From positions 11,236,434 through 11,300,433 of the forward strand of contig NC_050099.1 in NCBI RefSeq assembly GCF_902167145.1: a stretch of DNA of 64,000 bases, given 5' to 3'. The DNA comes from Zea mays. Taxonomy: Eukaryota; Streptophyta; Magnoliopsida; Poales; Poaceae. Position numbers and translations under genes: made by a program. This document shows, piece after piece, positions 47,801-59,100 of the stretch (position 1 is the first letter of the stretch; every line of letters begins with the position of its first letter). Under the pieces are notes generated by a model. It did not search any database, had not been told where the DNA came from, and saw only the letters and a list, made by a program, of their open reading frames with translations.

Positions 47801-49181
47801 CCCATCAGTTGAATCCCCGTCAGAAGACTAGAGCCACCCTCTCTGCCATTTATCCGAACAAGGTGACCAAACCCATTGTCATGTACAATACCATGCAGCA
47901 AGTGACGTGGATTATCCAACTGCCTATAGTCCCAATCTTCCGGATCATCAGAGGAGATCACATATTTGCATGTCGGGCACCTGATTATCAATGATAAAAA
48001 TGATCAGTGCTTCTAGAAGCTTGCCTTGATGGAAATGCACATACACATTAAATCAAATAATTTCTTGTTACAGTACTATCTTCTTCACTATTTAAGTTAT
48101 TGTTGTGAGAGGTTTGATTTTTACTACACTATAGTAGCAATTGTTAATTTTACAAGTAGATCAGCTTACCGTGTTGCAAACAACTGGGCCATAAGCCCAC
48201 AATGCTTGCAGTTCTAGGGGCTTGCCTAAATGGAAATGCACATGCGCATTGAATCAAACAATTTCTTGTTACGGTACTGTCTTCTTCACTATTTGGGTTA
48301 TTGTTGTGAGCGATTTGATTTTTATTACACTATAGTAGCAATTCCTAATTTTACAAGTAGATCAGCTTACCGTGTTCCAAACGACTGGGCCATAAGACCA
48401 CAATGGTCACAATGCTTGCAGGTTTTGTATTCATTCCGAATTATGAAATGGTACCTCCTTCCACAAACAGGGTGTCTACTCCAGCCTATTAAATTGTAAA
48501 AGAAAAGGCGATGGTATTGAGATTCTCCGGCCATAACAATCATCATCTCGTTTGATAGAATTTGCTTACCGATTGGCATCTGTAGAAGAAAAAATGTATA
48601 CACATGTTCAGACGAACACACAGAAGCAGGCCGAGCAGGTTAATGAGGAGTCAGGCTGTCAAGTCTACTAAATTAATTTAGTATAATAACCAGATGCCCT
48701 AACCAAGCATATTCATAAGAGATCTAAACGTGTCCCTCCACCCCTACTGGTTTTAATAGTCCACTGATATGAAAAAACAGCTCTGCAAAAATGAACACAC
48801 TACTGCGGCTGATATGACTATGGAAGGGTCAGCAAACAATACGAGTCACTCACCGGCGACGGTACAGTGATCGCAGTAGATCCGCTCGATCCCAGTTTTA
48901 GCGACGTCCTCTTCCACCACCTCCATCACCACGACCACCCCGTTCCCGACTCCAAAGGCTACCTGCCACGCGCCGTCCGCCGGCACCGCGGATCCAGCCA
49001 GGAACGACCGTACACAGTCGCGAAACGCACCACGCGGCGGCAGCCCCTCTCCGGCGGCCGGGAACGACAGCAGGACCAGCGGGCGCGGCCCCTCTCCGGC
49101 GGCCGGGAACGACCGCAGCTCCAGAGGGCGCGGCACCGCCGTCACCCGAACACGCTTCGAGCGCCCGTTTATCACGGCCAT
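44826..49181 (-). CDS. PHD-finger protein, MS1/MMD1 family (five exons)
   Basis: Model (minus): 49181-48854, 48485-48371, 47980-47765, 47091-46486, 45654-44826; every intron is GT-AG and the frame joins without a break to 697 aa. Family members (MALE STERILITY 1, MALE MEIOCYTE DEATH 1, At1g33420) are nuclear chromatin readers, several needed for tapetum or meiosis. Seen: the family N-terminal block RSFLAG..VVEEDVAK, YCDHC..HPVCGRRYHF, then GREGGSSLLTG and the C-terminal PHD finger (about 608-650) with CSCG, DDDGERMLSCDSC, WQHTRC and CNSC, a full Cys4-His-Cys3 set. The start at 49181 is the first ATG after a TATAAATA; an upstream open stretch to 49244 lacks ATG. Residues RSFPAAGEG are repeated by a 45-bp duplication. 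Closest subgroup not determined; the family call is firm. Confidence 0.92.
45858..46397. mobile_element. hAT-type MITE in the last intron of the PHD gene
   Basis: Starts near TAGAACTTAAAGTTTGGGCC and ends near the complement of TACTCGAGTGTCAGCG. It is full of GGCACGACACGGC-type motifs. Its right half (46051-46397) is clearly related to 50665-51031. TSD not seen; ends are approximate. Confidence 0.6.
48011..48421. repeat. 201-bp tandem duplication including part of exon 2 of the PHD gene
   Basis: Copy 48011-48211 matches 48212-48421 with scattered differences and a 9-bp gap. The right copy contains the 3' part of exon 2 and its splice donor; the left copy holds a decayed duplicate of the same exon end (48170-48211) including the GTAAGC donor. 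Confidence 0.9.
49044..49133. repeat. 45-bp in-frame tandem duplication in exon 1 of the PHD gene
   Basis: Two 45-bp units (49044-49088, 49089-49133) share CCCCTCTCCGGCGGCCGGGA and differ at few positions. They add 15 residues and repeat SFPAAGEG in the protein. Confidence 0.93.
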
Positions 49182-49393
49182 GACCGACGGGATCCTGTTA
49201 CGGCCTGGGAGGGCGGTCAGATCCGATCGGGTTTGAGAGGACAAACGGCTGGCGTTTGAATCCCGAGAGGGGCCGCGCGGGCGGGATAGGATTATGGGAA
49301 GCGCGGGTAGTCAGGACGATTTGGAATTTTGAGCGGCAGAAGTTCGCGCGGTTTGGAATTTGGATCCGTAGTGGAGAATTGGAGGCGGGCGTG

Positions 49394-49401
49394 TATTTAT
49401 A
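49394..49401 (-). promoter_or_regulatory. Likely TATA box of the PHD gene
   Basis: TATAAATA on the minus strand, 213 bp before the start codon; no ATG lies between it and 49181. Confidence 0.55.
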
Positions 49402-50013
49402 CCCGGGTCCGGGTGGAGTCGGTTTGTGGCGAGAGATTGACGAGTCTGTCCCTGCTGCCTGCTGGGTCCAGGAGTCGCACGCGTACACGTCTGATATTGA
49501 TAGCGGCGTGAGCGGGACGGTTGAGATGGAAAGTTTTCGGAAGGTTGAGTTCAATTTGGGAAGTCATACATAAACAAAGTCGCTGGGATAGAAATTGGGA
49601 GGGGTGGGGCTGGGCTGGTTTCCGATGGGCCGTGAACGTGAGGTTAGAATAGCAGAGGGATGCCGTTGTATACTTGTATAGCTGGGCCAGACCGTACGCA
49701 ACAAATAGTCCATGCCACCTTCTTTAAATCAGATATTGTGTGAGTTCGATTCTCTCCCTAATCAGAAAACTAAAATTTTCGACTTCTCTAACAACCACTC
49801 AAATTGTTTTTACTGAACAGGTGGTTTTGATTGACATGCGCTAGGCTAGCCGTTGTACACGACACTACAGCGGGGGTCTTGACATTTTAGGGATCTGAGA
49901 CCAGATTTAAATAAAGGTATTTTTAATTATTTTTAATACATAAATGTTATTATTATAAACACTCAAGATATATATAAACTATTTATATCAAATAATAAAT
50001 AAGTAAAAATATA
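49402..50013. other. Upstream flank of the PHD gene
   Basis: GC-rich to 49600, then AT-rich. No gene or repeat boundary that I can support. Confidence 0.3.
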
Positions 50014-50448
50014 TGGCCCTGTTTGGGAGAGCTTCACTTCAAGAATTTCAATTTTATTCTAACTTCTTCCACCCAAACAGGTCCAGCTCCACGAGCTTTA
50101 GTTTTAAAAAAAATCGAAACTAGAGGCCCGTTTCATAAAATTCATGAAGCTTCTTAGAGGGTGCTTCAAAAACACTGTTTTTATATCTCCTCGTGAAGGT
50201 GTGCGAAAATTACCCACCATGCCACTGGTTACGCAACATACAAGTTCCGTTCTCTCTGGCGACAACCCACTAATCATCAAGGATAATCAAGGAAACCCAC
50301 ACAAATCAATTGTACTATAGAAGTTGGAGCCCATATACAAACCAAACGCTCCTGGAACTCACCTTAACAATTTGCTGGAGCTGTTTTATAGTGAAACTGG
50401 AAAACCAAAGCTGAAGTTTTTGAAGCAAAGCTCTCAAACAGGCCCTAT
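50014..50448. mobile_element. MITE with GGCCCTGTTTGG-type inverted ends
   Basis: Left TGGCCCTGTTTGGGAGAGCTT against right AAGCTCTCAAACAGGCCCTA, inverted. The internal GAAGCTTC-rich arms extend the pairing. Ends are approximate. Confidence 0.6.
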
Positions 50449-50664
50449 ATTGTATGGTATTACTTTAAAGTATCTTTTAACATGTTTAGATGTGAGTGAG
50501 ATGTGGGTATATCGTGGTTATCAATTCTTTGGCACTTTGATGCGAGACTATTGGACCATATATTGATAGTTTGACTAGTAAATGTACACAAAAGTTAAAA
50601 GTGTGGGTCATTTGGCTCAAATCTTCTAGGTTGTGAAGGATGACGATGATGCTCCCATATTTTT

Positions 50665-51031
50665 TAAATGGTTATTTCATACTCCAATATTTTTTATCTC
50701 TTCACAAAAAAGTTATGGAACATATTGGTTTCTCTTTCTCATATGTTTTTAAGTCTAGAACAAAGTTATAAACATTTTAAGGATGTTTTTCTAGATATAT
50801 ATACATATATATAAGTTTTTTGCTCGTGTCGTGCTTGGCCCCGCACGGCACGATCATCGGCCTACCGTGCTTCAGGCCGAGTCGGACCGGGCCTAACTTT
50901 TAGCATCTAGGCACGGCACGACCCAGCCCAAAATTATTTTGTGTCGTGCTGGCTCAAAAAAAGTTATCTCGAAGCACGATCGGGCGGGGCCAGGCCGGCA
51001 TAGCACGACCCAACTTTCAACTCTAATGGTG
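50665..51031. mobile_element. Truncated copy of the hAT-type MITE in the PHD intron
   Basis: It follows 46051-46397 closely: TTATTTCATACTCCAAT, TTTCTCATATG, CACGATCATCGGCC, AGCATCTAGGCACGGCACGA. It ends in the complement of TAGAGTTGAAAGTTGGG. The left half is missing. Confidence 0.65.
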
Positions 51032-51160
51032 GACCAAGGAGCGATGAATGATTAGGAAAACAAAGGGGGGAAAGTTGCAGTGTGAAAGTTTGTTTCTCGA
51101 CATATTATTGTAGTCGTAGGATATGGAAACTAATTTCGAAGCTTTTTGTAGATAATTCTT

Positions 51161-51456
51161 TCCACAATGCAGTGAGGAAGCAAATCGTGCTATTATGCCC
51201 TTGGAATGTGGCAAACCTGGCAGAAGAATCCATAGAATCATCAGTCAGTGCTAGGGTCGCTAATTCTTAAACTTTGCTCTTGATTCTTTGATAGAGTGAT
51301 TCCAGTGTTCCACAATGTAGTGAGGAAGCAAATCGTGCTATTATGCCCTTGGAATGCGGCAAACCTGGCAGAAGAATCCATAGAATCATCAATCAGTGCT
51401 AGGGTCGCTAATTCTTAAACTTTGCTCTTGATTCTTTGATAGAGTGATTCCAGTGG
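51161..51456. repeat. Tandem duplication, 148-bp unit
   Basis: Units 51161-51308 and 51309-51456 differ at only a few bases, so the event is recent. The unit codes for nothing recognisable. Confidence 0.92.
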
Positions 51457-51458
51457 AT

Positions 51459-51729
51459 TTCCCGTTTGTTTTGTTGGAATTGAATTCCATTCTAATAATC
51501 ATAATTAAGACACAAACTAATTAAGTTAATATATTTATATGTGCATTAGTTGTAGATTAGAAAAGTAGCATGTAAATCTATAGAATCAATTTTTATCTCT
51601 CACCACATAAATTTGAGATAGACTTATATATAAACTTTGGAAAGTTGTGGAATGCCACATTCTAAAAAATAGGTTACTCCATTAGTTAGATTCCAATTCT
51701 CAAAATGAAGGTAAACAAATGGGACCTTA
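51459..51729. mobile_element. MITE candidate with imperfect inverted ends
   Basis: CCCGTTTGTTTTGTTGGAAT at the left and the complement of TCCCATTTGTTTACCTTCAT at the right, with GAATTGGAAT-type inner arms. TSD not resolved. Beyond it, 51730-52200 is AT-rich and featureless apart from TGTAACACCC at 51830, an LTR-like start without a partner. Confidence 0.4.
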
Positions 51730-52209
51730 AAGTAAAGGTTTGAGAACAGAAAGTTCCCCACCCTTTCTTCTTCGTGAATTGGGGCCTTCCGATGATCAAC
51801 AAGTACATCCACCCACCCCACTTAACCAATTGTAACACCCTACATCCGAAAACTGCTTATAGCATAGCTAGCGTGGAATAGAATCGTATACATGTTGCAC
51901 CATTTACACTTTTGTACTTATTCATACAAAAAAGGTTAATCTAAATGTGCTATGTTTGAAAAACAAGAATTATAAGCAAGCTTTTACCTTTCTACTATTA
52001 CAAGGTGCTCCTACTTAATCCATCAACTATAACTCAATCCAGAATCTACCAACTGTAACTCATACTAGAAAATGATGCGCCCCACCCTCTGGGCGCCCTA
52101 TTGAAACGATAGGGATTGCTCTATCGAAACAATAGGCATTATCTGGCAATGTCATTTTTCTCTGCTCTCTGAAATAAATTTAGTGAGTGGTCAAACTCTC
52201 CACACTCCC

Positions 52210-52530
52210 CATATATATCTATCAGTATATTCTCTAGTATAGAATCAAGCAACCCATTTCTAATAGCGTAAGAATGCACACAAACTTGGAGCACAATGAC
52301 TTACATGTAAGAATTCATATGAATCCGGCACTCTGCATCCCTCGGAACAGCGCCAGAGCTTCCAATGTATTCCCGTTCTACACATATCCCGATATAACTG
52401 AGTTCCAAGATGCGACGCCCCTTGCGTCCTGCAACCACTCGAACACCGGCAGCGCTGACGTACCTAGCGTACATCCTGATAAGCGCATTGGCCACGAGGG
52501 TGCTCTTATCAAGTCTGACCTTCACTGCCA
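52210..52530 (-). pseudogene. Pentatricopeptide repeat (PPR) gene fragment
   Basis: On the minus strand one frame gives KVRLDKSTLVANALIRMYAR, and after a shift GVASWNSVISGYV, a stop, then NGNTLEALALFRGMQSAGF. These are the repeat signatures of a PLS-class PPR protein (organelle RNA editing or processing). Further on, VHSYAIRNGLLDS fits the next repeat after a deletion. Two frameshifts and two stops; it is cut at its start side by a hAT-type repeat at 52533. Confidence 0.78.
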
Positions 52531-52532
52531 GC

Positions 52533-52690
52533 TAGAGATGACAATGGATAAACACCCGCTAGGTTTTGATACTCCAGACCTGGGCCCGTTAGACTAAAAA
52601 CTCCCCTCTCCAATACTCGTACCATACGCGGGTACAATTCCATACCCATACCCATACCCGGACCAATATTCTATGAAGGATTATGGGGAG
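52533..52690. mobile_element. Remnant of a TAGAGATGACAATGG-type hAT MITE
   Basis: The start TAGAGATGACAATGGATA, internal ACCCATACCCATACCCG runs and GGGTACAATTCC are the hallmark of this MITE group. Right end not found. Confidence 0.45.
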
Positions 52691-53025
52691 GCTACATTAG
52701 CGCAAAACAAAATTTTCGACCCCATAAAACCAAGAACTAATGTGTTTATACGTCATGGATTTACCACTAGACGCGCAGGGCAGCAGAAGATGTCTCGATG
52801 TAGACGAACACGTCGAGCAGTGTCGTGCAGTCACTGGCGTCCTTCACGTCCTCACGTGGTTCGTCCTAGTCTCCAGATGTAGCACCTTCGAGGTACCAAT
52901 ACATACAAGGAGGAAGCGCTGCGTACCGAACTGTTAGGTTCGCGACAGTGGCTAAGCGAGGGCGAGAGGGGGGCAACTGCTCATTTTTTGGTGGACAATT
53001 AGGGTTCACTTAACCGCACCCCTGC
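52691..53025. other. Sequence between the PPR fragment and the CACTA element
   Basis: Short open frames on plus (52673-52937) show no known motif. Nothing else supported. Confidence 0.3.
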
Positions 53026-53028
53026 CCC

Positions 53029-53362
53029 CACTACAGGAAATCAATTAATTCCCGTCGGCTAAGAACCGACGGGAATAAGCCTTAAACCGACGGGAATTAC
53101 TTATTCCCGTCGGTTTAAGGCTTATTCCCGTCGGTTCTTAGCCGACGGGCGTCAGATGTCGGGGATACGGTTATTCCCGTCGGCGGCTGACGGGAATAAT
53201 TAATCCCCGTCGGCTAGTTAATGACCGACGGGAGTTATGGCTAATTCCCGTCGGCCCAGTCAGCCGACGGGGATTAACTGGGCCGACGGGAGTTAATAGT
53301 TAATGCCCGTCGGCTATGGTCAAACCGACGGGAATTAACTGGGCCGACGGGAGTTAATGTAT
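53029..53362. repeat. Left subterminal repeat array of the CACTA element
   Basis: About 15 copies of CCGACGGGA or its complement in both orientations, many as head-to-head pairs such as CCGTCGGCTAAGAACCGACGG that can form hairpins. In En/Spm the equivalent short motifs bind TNPA. Binding here is inference. Confidence 0.88.
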
Positions 53363-53609
53363 AATTCTGCAACACCAACACCAAATTAGACATTTCTCTA
53401 CAGACAAACATATGACAAAATATATATATCATCCACATGAACATACACATCACAAAACATACACATCACAAAACATATATATCATACACATGAACGTACA
53501 CATCACAAACGCATTATAGGTTAAATCCGTCACATAACATACACAAACATTATCAAGTGTTTACACAAACATAACGTCCAGGAGTTAAAAACATAACGAG
53601 CACGAGTGT

Positions 53610-56038
53610 TTAGAGATAACCACCACTTGGGTGGTTAGAGCTATGACCGTTGCCGCCTTCACCACCAGGAGGAGGGAACGCGAAGAGCGAGTCAACAAAT
53701 CCAGTCCCTACTGCTGGATCAGACCCACTGCCACCCGCTTCAGGCGTAACCTATGCAAGTTAGCAAATATCAACACGTTAAATGCAAATATCAAAAAGTA
53801 TACAAGTGTATAAATTAATGGAGAGTTATCAAACGTACCCTATCTCCAGGTGCAGGTATATGTGTCGGAGGGGTGGTGAACTGTGGTGGTGGAACTGGTG
53901 TGTTTGCAAATTGGCTCCATTGTGGTGGCGGTGGAAAATTTGATGTCATGCCCTGTTGCTGCATTAACTGTTAAACACATATGTGTTACTACTGAAGATG
54001 TTGTATTGAAATATAATAATTTAGAGTTCGTATTATGTGTACTCACTTGATACATCGCTTGATTATGAGCATTGCAAGCTTCCATAAATTCGCGTTGTTG
54101 TCTCATCTCTTCACGCATCCTCATAATCTCCAACTCCTGCTCGTTCGGTCGACGAGAGCATGAGCTACGGGAAGATGAACCCGTCCTCTGAGATCTCACC
54201 GACGACGAGTCAATGAATCCGTCGAAGAGTGCGTATCTATAAGTGATTTAAAAAATGTTATTACTGCATAATCAATTTAGTGTCAACCATATAATTTCAT
54301 AAGTTAGAGCTTACCGTCCATGCGCTTTGCCACCACCACTTGCGTACACCACCGAGGGATCCACCGGTTCATGGCGCCAGTCGTAGTCAGGGCCATGGCG
54401 ACGAACCATCTCCTCCCCATATGCCGCCTATACATCATTCACAACCTTACAAATGCAGGAATTTATATACTTTGAACGTTTGAACTTTTGAGCCAAAACT
54501 CACCAAGCGATCCGTGGCTGTCTGGCTGCAGAGCTGGTCAGGGTTGTTCGGGTCTGGTCCTTTGTGGCCCTCCTGGTAGACCTCAATGTCACTAGGCTTT
54601 TGGCCACTCGTAGCTTCCTGTATAAACAAAAAACATTCATAAGCAATCGTATTATTTGTTGATCGACATATAAAGATGAAACTTACCATTCTTTTAGCTT
54701 TTCGTATCATGTCGTCACCGCCAAACTTGTGGTTAGGATTGGTTCCTCGACATTGTCTGTGATGCGCTGACGCTTTCTGGAAGCCTTCGGAAGCCCAATA
54801 TCGACACCAAGCATAGTACGCATCAGGCACGGGCACCATCCATGGAACCATCACCTGCACACACACAATGTTACATATTATATCAATCACGACAATAAAT
54901 ATAAAGGGTAAAACAAATTGAATACTAACCTCACGATATTGATCCTCAGTCAAATATATCTTTGAGGACCCTTCCTTTTTATTCAAGGGGCCTGCTTCTT
55001 CCGGATGCTTTTGAAAATATAGGTTTGTAGCCTGAATTCTCGCATAGTATATGGCATCCTTCACCAGCTTCTTTGCATTGTTTTGCAAGACACGTTCAGC
55101 GTGCCCCATGTAATCCTCTCCGTCAGGCAACCGATATCGAAGCTACAACATAAAGAATACAAATGGTATAAGTCATAGATTTACAATATTAAGAAACATA
55201 ACAAAAATAATAAAGAATTCATACCCAAAAGTCATTACGCACAAGTCCCTGTCTGTCGGTGTGGTTTCGTTCCTTTTTAAACTTGTACTCATCCCAGGTA
55301 CTGACGAGCACCTCATCCTCGGTATCACCGTTTGACACCTTCACTATACCAGGGTAGTGAAGGCGGCAAAGAGAACCCAACGTAAGGTTAACCTGAGTGT
55401 GGTGTCCCTTGCCGTCAAAGGACAGGTCCTCCCAATTCCTGCATTACACAAAAACATTAACAATACACATAATAGTTATATTAGATAAGTTAATATATTA
55501 CACTCACCGATCTCCATGTGGCATGATTAAAGTCCTATCAGCCTCTCGCTCTATCGCGTGACGAGGCTTTACTGAGTGGCTTTTTCTTGAGCGACGTGTG
55601 CGTGTCGCTGAAGAGCCTCCTGAGCCATCATCCATCGGGTTGTCAGCCGGTTCGCCCTGTTGGCCCCACTGGTCCCACGCCTGTTGCTGCTCTCTCTGGT
55701 GGTCCCACTGGTCCCATGGCTGGTGATGCTGTGCGGCCTGGTCCCATGTCACGTGCTCCACCTCCTCATTGAGCTCCACCTCCTCATTGTGCTGCTCAGC
55801 CTCATTGTGCTGCTCCTCCTCAATGTGCTGCTCCTCAGTGTGCTGCTCATCCTGGTACATACAACTCAAGATTTATTTGTAAATATATAAACAAATTTAT
55901 TTGTACAAGATATGTTACCTCATCTCCATGTACCGCGCTCAATAGCTCTCGACGTCTGCTGCTGCTCGAAGAACTGCCCTGAAAAAGGCCCAGGCCCTTG
56001 AACAACCCCTTCACTGACTTCTTTGATTTTGGCGGCAT
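53610..56038 (-). CDS. Second CACTA protein, TNPA position (Transposase_24-like), ten exons
   Basis: Model (minus): 56038-55919, 55851-55508, 55438-55225, 55142-54930, 54854-54687, 54617-54504, 54427-54315, 54236-54047, 53967-53839, 53750-53610. All junctions are GT-AG and the frame is open throughout: 1746 nt, 581 aa. It starts with a basic Ser-rich segment (KSKKSVKGLFKG), then a Glu/His/Gln-rich stretch, a central part with WEDLSFDGKGHHTQVN, DEYKFKKERNHTDRQG and AWCRYWASEGFQKAS that fits plant Ptta/En-Spm second proteins (Pfam Transposase_24 type), a coiled-coil-like ELEIMRMREEMRQQREFME, and a Pro-rich tail. Such proteins bind subterminal repeats. The ATG follows a consensus acceptor (TTTTTATGCAG|G), so an upstream non-coding exon is likely. 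Confidence 0.82.
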
Positions 56039-56131
56039 CCTGCATAAAAAATAAGAAATTATTCATTAGTGCATCAAAATGACATAATACTTAAAATATA
56101 AATAAATGAAATAACAAAACAACTTTACTTG

Positions 56132-59100
56132 TTAAATATCATCAAAATCAGGATCTATTTGTTCTCTTCTATGCAGAGGTCGCCATGTAACTTTTCTCCT
56201 AACAGGTTGTCTTCTCCGTCTCTCGGGAAAAGTTAAGTCGTTAACGTCTGCAACTAGTGAATCTAATGCCGGTGCAGGATCAATATGAAAACTAGTTGGC
56301 AACTCTTCTTCTTGAAACACCTCATCAACCTGCTCAAGGTGACCAATTTGATATTCGTCCTCACCAGGAGTGTATAGGCGTTCTCGGGGATTTACATTGT
56401 ACACAACCCTCCATTTAGACAACTTTTTACATGGATATGTCGAGAAATAAACTTGGTCTGCTTGATGGGCAAGGATATACGTGTCGTGTCCTTGAAGCAA
56501 TTTCTCAGGTTGGATCTGTGTCATCCCAAATTCGGTCCTATAATACTTCGGGTCATACCATTTACACTCAAAGAAAACTAGCGCTAAAGGCTTATTTCCA
56601 GCAAATGTAATCTCGATTATATTTTTGATTTTCCCGTAATAGCAGGCTTCGTGTCCTTCCATGTCGGTTGCCCTAGTAACGACTCCACTATTTTGAGTGG
56701 CGGCCATAGGATGACTTGATTCGAAAATGCTTGAACGAAAGCGATATCCATTGACGTCGTAACGTCCATAGCTTTTGGCAGTTACGCTTCCAATAGATAA
56801 CTGACGTAAGTCATCATTCAAATTCATTTCCTCCCCAAACTGTCAATCATGCCACAAAGCATTAGCAAATTCTGTAATATTAGTTAAATGAAATTAGCTC
56901 TCGGAGCCACATAATTAAGACTTACACGGTCCCGAAGCCACATAATGAAATTAGGTCGCCCATGCATACCATCGCGTCGCAATTTGTCTATGTCTCTCGC
57001 TGTTGGCCTACCGAGACACCTCATGTTTTGTTCATCAAACTCGCTGTCAAATATTATTGTATGACATGAGATATTTGATAACATAAACTAATTCACATAT
57101 GAACAGTTTAAGAAAACAAGTCTTACACAAAGTATTTCTCCACCTCAGGCATATTCGTGAACATGTACAGTAAAGCAGACTTCCGTTCTTCCATACTGAG
57201 GTGATATGACTTGGGTGGACCAACGGCTTTGCCGTTTGTCTGAAAAATTGAAAGATCACTACACGGAGGCATCTCTCGTTCATCATCATGGTACCTTTTC
57301 TTTCGAGCAAATACATTATGTTCTTCTGCAAAGTAACAACTTGTGAAGTGTGCTACCTCCTTTAGTTTAAATTGTTCCGCAATACATCCTTCAACTCTTG
57401 CCTTATTGCCCACCATTGCTCTAAGCTTCTTTAATGCTCTTTCTATATGAAACATCCACCTATACTGAACAGGACCACCGAACTTAGCCTCATATGGAAG
57501 ATGTATAAAGAGATGCTGCATAGGATTGAAGAAACCCGGTGGAAATATTTTTTCCAATTTGCACAAAAGCACCGGTGCCTCTTTCTCCAGCTGTTCCATC
57601 ACATCTCTTCTGATTTCTTTAGCACACAACTGTCTGTAGAAATAGCTAACTTCAGCTAACGTTTTCCACACAGCTTCGGAAATGTACCCACGAAACATTA
57701 CAGGCATGAGTCTCTCCATAATTATGTGGAAGTCATGGCTCTTCAGTCCATTCATCTTCATTGTCTTCAAGTTCACAGATCTTCTAAAACCAGCAGCATA
57801 ACCATCGGGGAATTTAATATCCTTCATCCACTTCATCACTTCTTTCCGTTGCTTAGATTTCAGACAATAGTCAGCTTTTGGTTTGCCTCCGTTTTCTCTA
57901 AGCACTTGGGTTGGACGATCACATATCACTGCTAAGTCCATGCGTGCCTTGTCATTGTCTTTCGTTTTATCAGGGAAATCCATGCATGTATTTATGAGGG
58001 CTTGGCAAAAGTTACTCTCTTGATGCATGACATCGATGTTGTGCATCAAAATCAATGACTTAGCATAAGGAAGCTCCCACAAGCCACATATGTGAGTCCA
58101 GTTATGCTCCTCACCGAAACCTTGATACCTTTTCCCACTCTCGTCTAGGACAAGTTTCATATGCTCTTCTGTAATTTCTATCCCACTACGTCGCTTGGGC
58201 GGCCCCTTCGTGACAATGGTGCCCTTCCTAAATTCCTTTCTCTGCCTTCTGAAGGGGTGATTGAAGGGTAGAAAACATCTATGGCAATCAAAGTAACATA
58301 TCTTGCCACCAGCACTAAGACGAAAACAATCTGTATCTTTAGCACAATAAGGACACGTCAATCTACCATGCACGCTCCATCCAGAGAAAATACCATACGC
58401 CATAAAATCATGAACCGAGAACAGATATGCAACACGAAGATTGAATTTCTGCTTCTTGAAGCAGTCATAGGCTTCCACACCTTGCCATAGCTTCTTTAAC
58501 TCTTCAATCAGTGGTTGAAGCATCACATTGAGGCGTACGCCAGGATGCTCAGGCCCAGGTATAACAAGACATAGGAACATAAACTCATATTTCATGCAAA
58601 GAGCAGGTGGAAGGTTGTACGGTATGGCAATGACAGGCCAACATGAATACGACGCAGCGGTCATATTGAACGGCGTGAAACCATCAGTTGCCAAGCCAAT
58701 ACGAACGTTTCTTGCATCGCTGGCAAAATCTGGATCAAATTTGTCAAGAGCCTTCCATGCATCACCATCTGACGGGTGCACCATTAACCCATCTTGTCTG
58801 TCCGTACAATCTTTATGCCACCTCATGTGCATAGCGGTCTTCCTCGAGAGAAACAAACGTTTCACTCTAGGAGTGAGAGGCATGTACCGAAGCTGTTTAT
58901 GTGCAACCTTTGTCACCACCTTCTCACCATCTTCATTTACAAGCTCCACGTACCTCGACTTCCCACATTTTAAGCATTTCTGTTCTCTGCCATGTTCCTT
59001 CCAAAAAAGCATACAATTGTCTTGGCAAACATCAATCTTCTCATACTCCATACCAAGACCTTCAAGCAATTTTTTGGACTGGTACATGTCTTTGGGCATC

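Noticed and set aside
49182..49244. N-terminal extension of the PHD protein to 49244
   Set aside because: The extended frame begins with TTG, not ATG; the first ATG is at 49181.
52274..52597. 107-codon plus-strand open frame
   Set aside because: It is the antisense of the PPR pseudogene and shows no domain.
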